Source: Galbitalea sp036499165 | Lineage (GTDB): Bacteria > Actinomycetota > Actinomycetes > Actinomycetales > Microbacteriaceae | Reading direction: 5' to 3' | DNA: 64,000 bases | NCBI GenBank assembly: GCA_036499165.1 | Contig: DASYEE010000182.1 | Span: forward strand, 30,777-94,776 | In this document: positions 34,301-41,927 of the stretch, one piece after another | Layout: each line of letters begins with the position of its first letter | Position numbering within the stretch: position 1 is the first letter of the stretch | Notes under the pieces: model-generated | What the model was told of the DNA's origin: nothing | What the model saw: only the letters and a program-made list of their open reading frames with translations | Database searches by the model: none | Translations under genes and position numbers: made by a program

Positions 34301-34377
34301 ATGCAGTGCTCGACGACGATGCGATCTTCAGCTCGACGCTGACCGCGGACGACATCCGAGGACTGCTCGAACCCTGA
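31369..34377 (+). CDS. SNF2-family DEAD/DEAH helicase lacking the usual SWIM domain
   Basis: About 1,002 residues from the ATG at 31369. The N-terminal half is the bacterial SNF2-associated region (PLGLQFELREQTPRTLDRW onward). The helicase has DDMGLGKTLQTLAL near residue 543 (motif I), FDEAQFLKNP near 643 (motif II), LALTGTPLENSLTDVWS, and a C-terminal lobe with LIFSQFTSFLHR, LISLKAGGFGLNLTEA and DRTHRIGQTRQV. Relatives usually begin with a zinc-binding SWIM finger; here the ORF opens just after where it would end. It may remodel nucleoprotein or aid transcription or repair. Confidence 0.88.
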   Translation: MQSDGPTWRSAVAGIPEARKPSSPARGPAQTPLGLQFELREQTPRTLDRWRGPTARTARASDPGEGSYRLGLRPVIRGRSGGWTRQNVTWTTLPHQVNRLGLDERQHRWFLQFAALHRSTRVTFLGQDADWLYLDEFVGPVLWPLLADAERLGIAMLGSRGGSVRVGEHAEVRLDVTLDAGSADAGRDILLRTVLEIDGIPSAPGASATIGDHGLYTYAFAPAPSITLAPTPSALTAEQKQLLSQDSPVRIPAADVGEFLAAYYPRLRRSVEISSVDGSVQLPELLPPVLVLTATYAPKHVLQLEWHWEFDTGEVAPVEHASGDPATLDRLRELPGVPLRSTTLTELDAAEFSASTLPMVEATPGVRVDIVGVQPDYRELVEQPHLSITTMQSDRRDWLDLGVTVTVDGRVIPFTPLFKAISTGRKKMLLVDNSYLSLDQPVFDRLRELIDEAGLLTEWETGPRISRYQASLFADFEDLADETDEAIAWRATAHALLDAKVESTAQPAAIAAELRPYQKAGFDWLTFLWRHELGGVLADDMGLGKTLQTLALIAHAIEAGSAEAKKPFLVVAPTSVVSNWAREAEKFTPTLAVATIATTQKKAGRSLAELAADANILVTSYALLRLDFDAYQAIDWAGAVFDEAQFLKNPASKVHQCAVELRTQFKLALTGTPLENSLTDVWSMFAVTAPGLFPSLRRFTEQYVRPIERGSNARSRKAAGTVGVSGARADDSSDEHSRMLIARLRRRIRPLMLRRTKELVANDLPARQEQELRIELSPRHRKLYDVVLQRERQKLLGLIDDLDRNRFIVFRSITLLRMLSLDASLIDPAYSDIPSSKLDALEEQLEDVVAEGHRALIFSQFTSFLHRAAARLDALGIEYAYLDGSTRRRAEVIDQFRNGRAPVFLISLKAGGFGLNLTEADYVFLLDPWWNPAAESQAVDRTHRIGQTRQVMVYRMVADGTIEEKVMALKAQKAQLFDAVLDDDAIFSSTLTADDIRGLLEP

Positions 34378-34384
34378 GGTCGTG

Positions 34385-35107
34385 CGCGCTGGACGGGCGC
34401 TCTGTAACGTTCCAGACGGATGCGCCTGGATCCTGCACCGTGTACTGGGCTGGCGACACCGCGACGCCGGTCTCCACCTCCACCTTCGGGGCGCAGCTCA
34501 ACCGGATCCGCAGGGCGGGGACGTGATCCCCTCGTTCGGCGGTTACACCGCACGCACGCGCTTACGAGAACGTCGTAACGACCGACAAGGTGCAGCGTCT
34601 CGACTCAGCAACACTGCAGGCATCGATCGGCGCAACCAGGCCATCCGCGAGGTCGAGGCGTGGGCAACGCACACGCACCACAGGCTCGCGATCGCCTATC
34701 CGTTGCCATCCACCCCGCAGGGGCTCGGCGGCACGGGGATCGCGCTGATGGGCTCCGCCGCGAAGTTCCGCGCTCATGTTGCGCAGACTGCCGCGGCGGG
34801 GGTCGTCACGCAACTGAAGCAGACCATCGCATCGCACACCGGTGCGGCAAGGCTCCGGTGCATGGTCGGCATTATCCAGATGAATGGGATCGACGACTAC
34901 GGCCCAACCGAGACATTCAGCGCTGGCGAGGCCGCTCCGTTCGTGAAATGGGCGTCGTCGAAGCACGTCAACGAGATCAGCTTCTGGGCCCTCGAGCGCG
35001 ACAACGGCGGCTGTGTCAGCACGAAGGGCGCGAACGACTGCTCCGGGGTGGCGCAGGCCGACTGGGCGTTCAGCCAGGCGTTCGCCCACTTCACCCGCCG
35101 TCGGTGA
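34385..35107 (+). pseudogene. decayed GH18 chitinase-like gene remnant
   Basis: Fragments of a glycoside hydrolase 18-type chitinase can be read in order, but in different frames. TFQTDAPGSCTVYWAG and GAQLNRIRRAG lie in one frame (about 34406-34520), DVIPSFGGYTA in another (34520-34555), AYENVVTTDKVQRLD in a third (34562-34608), then SNTAGIDRRNQAI through to DNGGC and WAFSQAFAHF (34609-35107). The stretch that should hold the catalytic D-x-D-x-E is deleted between RLD and SNTAG, and the TFDYY region is also missing. The signal peptide and N-terminus are absent. It is not functional. Confidence 0.75.
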
Positions 35108-35221
35108 CGGCGGCGGCGCGACCCTAGCTCCTCTCGCCCAGAAGGCAAGGCCTATGGATGACTCGTGCGCTCTGCCTACCGTGGAATAGCCCCCTTACAT
35201 CTAACGAAAAGGAGTATGACC

Positions 35222-35650
35222 ATGGCACAAGTCACCGAAAGCGTTGATGTGGACGTTCCCGTCTCGGTCTCGTACAACCAGTGGACGCAGTTTGAATCGT
35301 TCCCGCACTTCCTCGATTTCGTGGAGTCGATCGTCCAGACCGACGCGACGCACACTCACTGGAAGGTCAGGATCGGCGGAGCGGAGCGCGAATTCGACGC
35401 GGTAACGACCGAGCAGAACCAAGACGAGCGCATCGCGTGGAAGAGCACGGGAGGCGACGAGAACCAGGCCGGCGTCGTGACTTTCCACCGACTCTCCGAC
35501 AACCAGTCGCGCGTAACGGTTCAGCTCGACTGGCAGCCCACCGGTGCCGTCGAGGCCATCGGAGCCGCGGTCGGCGTCGACGATCACGCGATCAAGAAAG
35601 ACCTCGCGAACTTCAAGAAGATGATCGAGGGCCAGGGCGCGACCGCGTAG
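35222..35650 (+). CDS. SRPBCC polyketide cyclase/dehydrase-like protein
   Basis: A 142-residue protein of the SRPBCC cyclase/dehydrase group. SVDVDVPVSVSYNQWTQFESFPHFLDFVESI at the N-terminus is characteristic, followed by WKVRIGGAEREFDAVTTEQ and the C-terminal KKDLANFKKMIE helix. The ligand is unknown. Strong AAGGAG seven bases before the ATG at 35222 decides the start over one six bases upstream. Confidence 0.88.
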   Translation: MAQVTESVDVDVPVSVSYNQWTQFESFPHFLDFVESIVQTDATHTHWKVRIGGAEREFDAVTTEQNQDERIAWKSTGGDENQAGVVTFHRLSDNQSRVTVQLDWQPTGAVEAIGAAVGVDDHAIKKDLANFKKMIEGQGATA

Positions 35651-35670
35651 CTGCAGCTGGCGGTTCGTTG

Positions 35671-35718
35671 CGGCGAACCCGGCGACGGGGCAAGCTTGCC
35701 CCAGAACCGGGTTCGCCG
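35671..35718. repeat. nested hairpin between SRPBCC and NYN genes
   Basis: Perfect 12-base arms CGGCGAACCCGG (35671-35682) and CCGGGTTCGCCG (35707-35718) enclose a 16-base perfect palindrome, GGGGCAAGCTTGCCCC (35687-35702). It lies 20 bases after the SRPBCC stop and is followed by TCGTTAG. It is probably a strong terminator or a structured element. Confidence 0.65.
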
Positions 35719-35740
35719 TCGTTAGTGAAGGGTCCACACA

Positions 35741-36706
35741 TTGGCCGAGCAAACTGAGGCGCGCGTCGCCGTCTACATCGACTTCGACAACATCGTCATC
35801 TCGCGCTACGACCAGGTACATGGGCAGGGCCGCTTCTCCAAGGACGGCGCCCGCAACAGCGGGTCGAACCTGATTCGCGACAAGCTCGACGCCGCCAAGA
35901 TCAGCGTCGACGCCATCCTCGACTACGCGCTGTCGTTCGGAACGATGGTGATCTCGCGTGCGTACGCCGATTGGTCGGTCGCCGTAAACGCCAGCTACAA
36001 GAATGAGCTCAACGAGCGCGCGGTAGACCTTACCCAGCTCTTCACCACCACCGCGCAGCTGAAGAATGGCGCAGACATCCGACTCGCCGTCGACGTCGTC
36101 GAAGACCTGTTCCGGCTCGATGACATCACCCACGTCGTGATCGTTGCCGGTGACTCCGACTACATCTCACTCGCACAGCGCAGCCGACGCCTGGGCCGCT
36201 ACGTGATCGGGATCGGTGTCGCCGGCTCGACTGGCAAGTACCTTGCAGCTGCCTGCGACGAGTTCGCGTACTACACCGACCTGCCGGGTGTGAAGCAGGA
36301 TGACCGGGTGGCAGACTCGGCACCCGCCGAGGCGGATCCCGCACCCGCTCCTGCCGCTGGCCGCAAGTCGAAGCCCGCGGGCGCCGCGACCGCAGAGGCT
36401 GCCGACGACAACCAGCGCAAGGTCAACCCGACGGACCTTCTCGTACGCGCGATGCGCGTGGGGCACGCAAAGAGTGACGACCCGTGGCTGCACAGCGGCG
36501 GGGTCAAGAGCCAGATGCAGCGCATGGACCCATCGTTCAACGAGAAGTCGCTCGGGTTCACGACGTTCTCCGACTTCCTGAAGTCCCGTGGATCGGTAAT
36601 CGAGACGGGCAAGGCTCCGCACGCCGGCCGCATCCGGCTGAGGCCGAGGATGCTCGCCCAGACCGCCGCCGATGCGGCAACGGCGGGCACGGAGGACGGC
36701 GCTTAG
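35741..36706 (+). CDS. NYN-domain RNase-like protein with OST-HTH/LOTUS domain
   Basis: A 321-residue protein with TTG start and GAAGGG upstream. The N-terminal NYN domain (PIN-like) shows ARVAVYIDFDNI (residues about 8-19) and VVIVAGDSDYISLAQRSRRLG (about 131-151) with conserved acids for a metal-dependent nuclease. After an Ala/Pro-rich linker, residues about 228-312 form an OST-HTH/LOTUS domain (LLVRAMRVG...WLHSGGVKSQMQRMDPSFNEKSLGFTTFSDFL). LabA/MARF1-like proteins bind RNA with this combination. It is a single-gene unit. Confidence 0.85.
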   Translation: MAEQTEARVAVYIDFDNIVISRYDQVHGQGRFSKDGARNSGSNLIRDKLDAAKISVDAILDYALSFGTMVISRAYADWSVAVNASYKNELNERAVDLTQLFTTTAQLKNGADIRLAVDVVEDLFRLDDITHVVIVAGDSDYISLAQRSRRLGRYVIGIGVAGSTGKYLAAACDEFAYYTDLPGVKQDDRVADSAPAEADPAPAPAAGRKSKPAGAATAEAADDNQRKVNPTDLLVRAMRVGHAKSDDPWLHSGGVKSQMQRMDPSFNEKSLGFTTFSDFLKSRGSVIETGKAPHAGRIRLRPRMLAQTAADAATAGTEDGA

Positions 36707-36782
36707 GGGCAACTATCCGCGGAGGATTTGTTGCTTGTGAAGCGCTTCCCCCTGATCAGCCTCGCAATTCCGTGTTGTCGGG

Positions 36783-37043
36783 ATGCTGCTCGGCACCGAG
36801 CTTTACCACTTCGCGCCCCTCCCCGGACTGGTCCTGATCCCGCTCTCGATCGCGGCCGCCACCGTCTTCGACTCGTGGCTGATCGCATTCTGGATGCGCG
36901 CCGGTATCCAGCTCGAGTCGGTGCACGGTGGGTTCCTCCTACCAACGGGTGCCGCTGGATTTGTTGCGGCAACGACCGCGGCAACCGCAGGTCTGACCGC
37001 ACTCGCGATCTCCTGCCTCGCCGTCGGCCCCTGTGGTGGGTGA
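36783..37043 (+). CDS. possible small membrane protein, perhaps a frameshifted remnant
   Basis: An 86-residue hydrophobic ORF (MLLGTELYHFAPLPGLVLIP onward) with a GC-rich third-position pattern like neighbouring genes. A candidate start with MKRFPLISLAIP lies just upstream in another frame (about 36738), and a hydrophobic PLWWVIITAISG continues in that frame after about 37026. Two frameshifts in one older membrane gene would explain this. I recognise no family and see no ribosome binding site. It fills the gap between the NYN gene and the convergent MFS gene. Confidence 0.35.
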   Translation: MLLGTELYHFAPLPGLVLIPLSIAAATVFDSWLIAFWMRAGIQLESVHGGFLLPTGAAGFVAATTAATAGLTALAISCLAVGPCGG

Positions 37044-37057
37044 TCATCACGGCGATC

Positions 37058-38587
37058 TCAGGTCGCTGGCTGATCGCCGGGCTGCGGGCCGCCCCGCTGG
37101 CTATCCCGCTGTTGCTCGCCCTTGCGGCGATGCCCGATCGCGGCATCCGTGATTCCGAGGGCGAGCGCGAGCAACGAGAAAGCGACCGCGGCGAAGATAC
37201 TCACGGTCAAGGCACCAGCGAACGCTTCGGGATGAGCAGCCGGATGCCCTGGGACCCTCGACGCCGCCGCCCCGCCGACCGCGGCGAAGAACGTCGCCCC
37301 GATGGCCGCCTGCCCGATCGCTGAGCCGACGCGCTGCGACGTCTGGAGCACACCGCCAGCCGACCCGCCGATGGCCGGGTCGACATCCGCAAGCGACAGC
37401 GTCTGGTTCGGGGTGATCACTGCTCCCCCGCCGATGCCGAGGAAGAACAGCGGAACAGCAAGTCGCAGGATGATCTCGGTCGGGTCGGTCAGCCCGCGGT
37501 CGCTGCCGACGACGATGCCGATCGTGACGGATGACAGCATGAAGACACTCACGCCGACGACGACGAGGGGACGCCCGAAGCGGCCAACCAGGCGGCCGGC
37601 GATGGGAGCGGCGATCGCCGATCCGACCGCGAACGCCGACACCCCGAGACCGGCCTGCAGCGCCGAAAAGCCCGCTCCCTGCTGGTAGTACAGCGAGAGC
37701 ACGAGTGGCAGTCCGGTGAATCCGCAGAAATACAGCAGGATGAATGCTGTTCCGAACGCGAAAGATGGCTTGCGGAACAACCGAAGGTCGAGCAGGGGTT
37801 CGCGGTGCTCTCGGGTGAGTCGAGACTCGCGTCGGACAAACGCGAAAAGCAGGATGCCGGCAGGGATCAGCAGCAGGAACAACCAGCCGCTGTGGAACGT
37901 GTCGAGTTCGACCGCAGGGAACAGCACCAGCAGGATCGTGAGACCGAGGAGTGCCGCACCTGGCGCATCCAACCGCGACGGGGACTTGCCTGCCGCCGGC
38001 TCGAGCCTGCTCACCCACGCCATGGCAAGAATCACGGCAGCGATGCCGATCGGCACGTTGATGAAGAACACCAGGCGCCAGCCGAACTGGTCGCCTCCGA
38101 GACCGATGAGGAGGCCACCGACAACCGGACCAAGAGCGGTCGCAACTCCTACCGTGACGCCGAGACCGCCGAACGCGCGGCCGCGTTCGTTGCGCGGAAA
38201 CGCGCTCTGGATGTAACCGGAGATCTGCGGCCCGACAATGCCGCCGAAGAGCCCCTGGATGACCCTGGCCACGATGATCAGGATCGGGTCAGGAGAAAGG
38301 CCGACCGTCGCACTCGCGATCACGAATCCGATGACGCCGATGATGAAGATGCGACGACGGCCGTGATCGTCGCCGAGTCGCCCACCAATGACCGGCATGA
38401 GTCCGAAGGCGAGGACATAGCCGCTCACGACCCACTGGAGCTCCGACGAGGATGCGCCAGTGGCGCGCCCGATCGACGGAAGGGCGACGTTCGTCACGCT
38501 CACGTCCAGCAGGGCGCAAAACTGGCCGAGCAGCAGAACGAAGAGCCCTCGCCAGCGACGCGGGTCGAACTGCTGCGCGGTGGTCAT
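37058..38587 (-). CDS. DHA2-family MFS transporter
   Basis: About 509 residues with 14 spans. The DHA2 signature CALLDVSVTNVALPSIGRATG is at residues about 25-45; ELQWVVSGYVLAFGLMPVIGGRLGDDHGRRR and VIQGLFGGIVGPQISGYIQ follow, and GVATALGPVVGGLLIG is motif C. It likely exports drugs or metabolites by proton antiport. AGGA lies eight bases before the ATG at 38587; the ATG at 38596 abuts that site. The C-terminal tail is polar and variable. Confidence 0.88.
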   Translation of the reverse strand: MTTAQQFDPRRWRGLFVLLLGQFCALLDVSVTNVALPSIGRATGASSSELQWVVSGYVLAFGLMPVIGGRLGDDHGRRRIFIIGVIGFVIASATVGLSPDPILIIVARVIQGLFGGIVGPQISGYIQSAFPRNERGRAFGGLGVTVGVATALGPVVGGLLIGLGGDQFGWRLVFFINVPIGIAAVILAMAWVSRLEPAAGKSPSRLDAPGAALLGLTILLVLFPAVELDTFHSGWLFLLLIPAGILLFAFVRRESRLTREHREPLLDLRLFRKPSFAFGTAFILLYFCGFTGLPLVLSLYYQQGAGFSALQAGLGVSAFAVGSAIAAPIAGRLVGRFGRPLVVVGVSVFMLSSVTIGIVVGSDRGLTDPTEIILRLAVPLFFLGIGGGAVITPNQTLSLADVDPAIGGSAGGVLQTSQRVGSAIGQAAIGATFFAAVGGAAASRVPGHPAAHPEAFAGALTVSIFAAVAFSLLALALGITDAAIGHRRKGEQQRDSQRGGPQPGDQPAT

Positions 38588-38628
38588 CCACTCCATCCTC
38601 CCGCACTCGGCAGTGGCGCGATGACCGG

Positions 38629-38973
38629 CTACGGCTGGTTGCGCGCGCGCACCTTCGGCGCGACGAGCGCGTGGCTCTCGTGCACCAACTGCTCGATGAG
38701 CTCGTCGTCGACCCCGTCGACCACGATCGTCACCCAGTGCTTCTTGTTGAGGTGATAGCCCGGCCGAATCGCATCAAACTCAGCCCGCAGCGCGATGCTG
38801 TCCTCCGGGTCGACCTTCAGAGACACCTCGAGCGGCTCGCCGGCCAGATGCGACAGCGCGAAAATCTTGCCGTTGCCGCTCGCCTTGAATACCGACGTCT
38901 CCTCGCCAAACGGAAAGGTCTCGGTCGCCTGCATTTGCGCGAGGCACAGTTCGCGAAGCTCGCCCGGTTTCAT
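38629..38973 (-). CDS. MmcQ/YjbR-family DNA-binding protein
   Basis: A 114-residue protein of the MmcQ/YjbR family (CyaY-like fold). LRELCLAQMQATETFPFGEETSVFKASGNGKIFAL and the RPGYHLNKKHWVTIVVDG segment are diagnostic. YjbR-like proteins have a double-wing fold and are presumed to bind DNA, but activity is unproven. It is 32 bp upstream of the MFS gene on the same strand and divergent from the phosphotransferase gene. Confidence 0.88.
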   Translation of the reverse strand: MKPGELRELCLAQMQATETFPFGEETSVFKASGNGKIFALSHLAGEPLEVSLKVDPEDSIALRAEFDAIRPGYHLNKKHWVTIVVDGVDDELIEQLVHESHALVAPKVRARNQP

Positions 38974-39031
38974 GGCATCAGGTTAGCGCCGACCACCGAC
39001 CGCGCACCGCGCCTCTCCTAGGCTGGAACGG

Positions 39032-39913
39032 ATGACCTCACTCCCGGAACCAGAGATCGACACCGCCCTGGTGGCACGCCTCGTCGCCGAGCAGTTTCCG
39101 GAGTGGGCGCACCTTCCGATCACACCGGTCGAGCATGGCGGCTGGGACAATCGCACGTTTCACCTCGGCGACGCCATGAGCGTCCGGCTCCCGAGCGCAG
39201 ACGGCTACGTGCCGCAGGTCGAGAAGGAGCAGCGCTGGCTGCCAGTGCTGGCGCCGCAGCTGCCGCTGCCCATCCCGAACCCGGTGGGGCTCGGCCATCC
39301 TTCGCCCACCTTCTCGCGACCGTGGTCTGTCTATGGCTGGCTGGGCGGCACGGCGGCGACCCGAGCGGATATCCCCGACCTGCGTGGGTTTGCAGCCACG
39401 CTCGGGCGATTCCTCGTCGCGCTGCGCGGGGTGGATGCGACGGATGGCCCTCTGGCCGGTGACCACAGCTTCCAGCGCGGCGGCTCGCTGGACTTCTACG
39501 ACGAGGAGACCCGGCGAGCGCTCGAGACACTCAACGGGGTCGTCGATGTGAGCGCCGCGACCGCGGTCTGGGATGCCGCGCTCGCGACCACCTGGACGCT
39601 AGCGCCCGTCTGGTTTCACGGCGATATCAGCGACGGTAACCTCCTCGTGCAGGGCGGCCGGCTGTCTGCCGTGATCGACTTCGGTACCTCGGGAGTGGGC
39701 GACCCGGCCTGCGACCTCGTGATCGCCTGGACCTTCTTCGACGAGCCCAGCCGCGCGGCGTTTCGGGATGCGGTTGAGCTGGATGACGACACCTGGTCGC
39801 GTGCGCGCGGCTGGGCGATCTGGAAGGCGCTGATCGTCGCGGCGGGCTTCGCAGGCACGAACTCGCCAGGAGGCGGCCGAGCGCTCCGGGTGATCAGCGA
39901 ACTGACGACCTAG
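39032..39913 (+). CDS. aminoglycoside phosphotransferase-family kinase
   Basis: A 293-residue APH-fold kinase. The catalytic loop WFHGDISDGNLLV (near residue 195) and the DFG-like AVIDFGTSGVGDPACDL are intact, with the metal and catalytic acids present. VEHGGWDNRTFHLGD and VRLPSADGYVPQVEKEQRWL match the N-lobe of this family. It could phosphorylate an antibiotic or a small metabolite (homoserine or fructosamine kinases share the fold). Its stop shares CTAG with the convergent acetamidase. Confidence 0.85.
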   Translation: MTSLPEPEIDTALVARLVAEQFPEWAHLPITPVEHGGWDNRTFHLGDAMSVRLPSADGYVPQVEKEQRWLPVLAPQLPLPIPNPVGLGHPSPTFSRPWSVYGWLGGTAATRADIPDLRGFAATLGRFLVALRGVDATDGPLAGDHSFQRGGSLDFYDEETRRALETLNGVVDVSAATAVWDAALATTWTLAPVWFHGDISDGNLLVQGGRLSAVIDFGTSGVGDPACDLVIAWTFFDEPSRAAFRDAVELDDDTWSRARGWAIWKALIVAAGFAGTNSPGGGRALRVISELTT

Positions 39914-40827
39914 CCGACAGCCCCATCCGGAAGCAGCGCGTGCACACCCCAGGTCTGGTTCGCGACCTGCGTCACTCGCATGCTGACGACGACGCTCGCG
40001 AGGGCGAGTGCCTCCGACTTGCCGATCCCGTAGAGCTGCCGCATCCACACGACCATCGCCTCGAGCGCCTGGGCTGTCGCTTCGTTGAGGTCGGCGTCGA
40101 ATCCCAACGTTATGCGGCCGGCGGGCGTGATGGCATGGATGCTGCCGAGGGCGGCGTCGTCGATCACGTCGAGCGTGAGCCTGGTGGTCATCCCGCACTC
40201 GATCGCCGTTCCGCCCACCTCCCCATCGCCCTGCGCCGCGTGGCCGTCCCCGACGAAGAGGAGGGCGTTGTCGACGGCGATCGGCAGGAACAACGTGGAG
40301 CCGGCGACGAGTTCGCGGCAGTCGATGTTGCCACCGCCAACCGTTCGCGGCGGAATCGTCGAGAACTCCCCCGTCGCCTCGGGGGCGATGCCGATGACGC
40401 CGAGAAACGGAGCGAGCGCCACCGTGTGCCCCAGGTTGCTCGTGCCGGTCGCGGCATCCGCGTCCAGTTGCCACAGCAGCGACGCGGGCTCGTCGATGCC
40501 CAGCCGCCTGTTCAGCGCAGTGTCTGCCTTGCCCGCACTGGTGAAGCCCCAGTCATCCGGTCGCAGGTCTTCGATGTGAACGGCCAGCGTCCTTCCTGCG
40601 GTCGCGCTCTCGATCGCGATCGGGCCGACGAGACAGTGTCCGCGGCCGCCCGGGAGCAGCATGGCGACATCCTCGCCGGGCGTGCGCTGACGCTCCGTGT
40701 GCCCGTTCGCGTCGAGCGTGTGCACCGAGATTGTGTCGCCCGGCGTGACGGTTGCCACCGGCGGTGTCGCCGCCGAGTAGTAGTCGATGGATGTTGCAGC
40801 GGTTGAGTCGAGCTCGATGAGGGTCAC
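39910..40827 (-). CDS. acetamidase/formamidase family protein
   Basis: A 305-residue FmdA/AmdA-type hydrolase. GPIAIESATAGRTLAVHIEDL near residue 70, PRTVGGGNIDCRELVAGSTLFLPI near 160, and GDGHAAQGDGEVGGTAIE (about 193-210) are characteristic. The enzymes hydrolyse formamide, acetamide or related short amides to ammonia and an acid, using bound divalent metal. It stands alone without an amide transporter. Substrate choice is unknown. Confidence 0.9.
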   Translation of the reverse strand: MTLIELDSTAATSIDYYSAATPPVATVTPGDTISVHTLDANGHTERQRTPGEDVAMLLPGGRGHCLVGPIAIESATAGRTLAVHIEDLRPDDWGFTSAGKADTALNRRLGIDEPASLLWQLDADAATGTSNLGHTVALAPFLGVIGIAPEATGEFSTIPPRTVGGGNIDCRELVAGSTLFLPIAVDNALLFVGDGHAAQGDGEVGGTAIECGMTTRLTLDVIDDAALGSIHAITPAGRITLGFDADLNEATAQALEAMVVWMRQLYGIGKSEALALASVVVSMRVTQVANQTWGVHALLPDGAVG

Positions 40828-41088
40828 GCATCCGAGCCTACGAGCGATTGCCAGGCGGGCTCGGCCTCAGCGGCCGTTGAGCGCGGACAGCGCCCGCAGG
40901 ACGAGGTACACGAGGGGCCTTTGCGAAACCGAAGGTGCGGAAGGTGCGCGACCAGTTTCGGCCGAAGACGGCATCGTGACGCGCAATGTGAACGGTGCTG
41001 GGGGCCGGCGTCGTCGTGAGTGGGTGCGGGATCGGGCACCACCACCTCACCATTGAACCGCGTCGGCGGCCGGGGTTACCCTCGTCGC
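40828..41088. other. intergenic region, no supported gene
   Basis: This 261-bp stretch lies between the acetamidase start and the DUF2277 gene. Short overlapping frames occur on both strands, but none has a ribosome binding site or a recognisable product. It probably holds the promoters of the two divergent genes. Confidence 0.5.
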
Positions 41089-41361
41089 ATGTGCCGAAAC
41101 ATCCACACCCTGCATAATTTCGAGCCCGCCGCCAACGACGAAGAGGTGCACGCCGCGGCCCTCCAGTACGTGCGCAAGATCAGCGGATCGACGAAGCCGT
41201 CCAAGGCGAATACCGAGGCCTTTGATCGCGCGGTGCACGAGATTGCCCACATCACGCAGCACCTGCTCGAAGACCTGGTTGCCACCGCTCCGCCGAAAGA
41301 CCGCGAGGTTGAGGCGGCGAAGGCTCGCGCACGGTCTGCCGCGCGGTTCGGTGCGGCATAG
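41089..41361 (+). CDS. DUF2277 protein
   Basis: A 90-residue protein beginning MCRNIHTLHNFEPAANDEEV, the near-invariant start of DUF2277. AALQYVRKISGSTKPSKAN and the following helix also match. The family is small, cytosolic and of unknown function; the conserved Cys2 and His residues hint at metal or redox chemistry, which is speculation. A longer in-frame start at 41020 is rejected because the family starts at MCRN. Confidence 0.9.
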   Translation: MCRNIHTLHNFEPAANDEEVHAAALQYVRKISGSTKPSKANTEAFDRAVHEIAHITQHLLEDLVATAPPKDREVEAAKARARSAARFGAA

Positions 41362-41448
41362 CTGACGCTTTTCCGGTCGCGCGCAAGCCCCTTGTCGCAC
41401 GCGCCTCACGGGCGTTGGCTGGAAAGACACCAACCGAAGGAGCCAACC

Positions 41449-41637
41449 ATGACGAACCAGATGCCATTCATCCCCGCTGCCGCCGCCCGCGCGCTCGGAA
41501 ACGACTCGACCGATGACCAGACCGACCTGCCCGTCAACGACGACCACCTCGACGATGGCGAAACCAATGACAGCCAGGCCACGGTCGAAGAGGACATCCG
41601 CGAAGAGGATGACGTCAACGAGAACATCGAGAAGTAG
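41449..41637 (+). CDS. small acidic hypothetical protein
   Basis: A 62-residue, very acidic protein (MTNQMPFIPAAAARALGNDS onward, ending EEDIREEDDVNENIEK) that is probably disordered. A strong ribosome binding site (GAAGGAG) precedes the ATG at 41449. No family is recognised. Its stop directly abuts the stop of the convergent antitoxin gene. Confidence 0.6.
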   Translation: MTNQMPFIPAAAARALGNDSTDDQTDLPVNDDHLDDGETNDSQATVEEDIREEDDVNENIEK

Positions 41638-41913
41638 CTAGCTCTTCAGCGGGAGTACTTTCGGTCGCTCCCGCGTGCGCGCGATCCACAGGTCGTGCGC
41701 GGTCTGCATCCCCAGCCAGAGTTCCGCGCTCGTCCCAAAGAGCTCAGCGAGCCGCACCGCCATGTCTGCGCTGATGGATGCGTGTCCGTTGTGGATCCGC
41801 GACAGAGTAGCCCGTGTAACTCCGATTCGGCGGGCGGCCTCCGCCAGGCTCACGTCGCCGAGGTAGTCATCGAGCAGGGCCCCGGGATGGGGCGGTTCAA
41901 ACATTGCGCTCAT
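41638..41913 (-). CDS. higA: HigA-type antitoxin (XRE-family HTH)
   Basis: A 91-residue HigA/VapI-type antitoxin. FEPPHPGALLDDYLGDVSLAEAARRIGVTRATLSRIHNGHASIS contains the HTH, followed by MAVRLAELFGTSAELWLGMQTAHDLW, the standard C-terminal half. AAGGA lies seven bases before the ATG at 41913. It follows the toxin gene by 14 bases on the same strand. It should neutralise HigB and repress the operon. Confidence 0.92.
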   Translation of the reverse strand: MSAMFEPPHPGALLDDYLGDVSLAEAARRIGVTRATLSRIHNGHASISADMAVRLAELFGTSAELWLGMQTAHDLWIARTRERPKVLPLKS

Positions 41914-41927
41914 ATCGCAGTCCTTGA

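Noticed and set aside
36728..37324. 198-residue plus-strand frame downstream of the NYN gene
   Set aside because: It runs antisense to the C-terminus of the MFS gene and is Arg-rich like a shadow frame. Only the short hydrophobic ORF at 36783 has gene-like codon use.
40787..41056. short frames in the acetamidase/DUF2277 gap
   Set aside because: No ribosome binding site, no family and inconsistent codon use on either strand.
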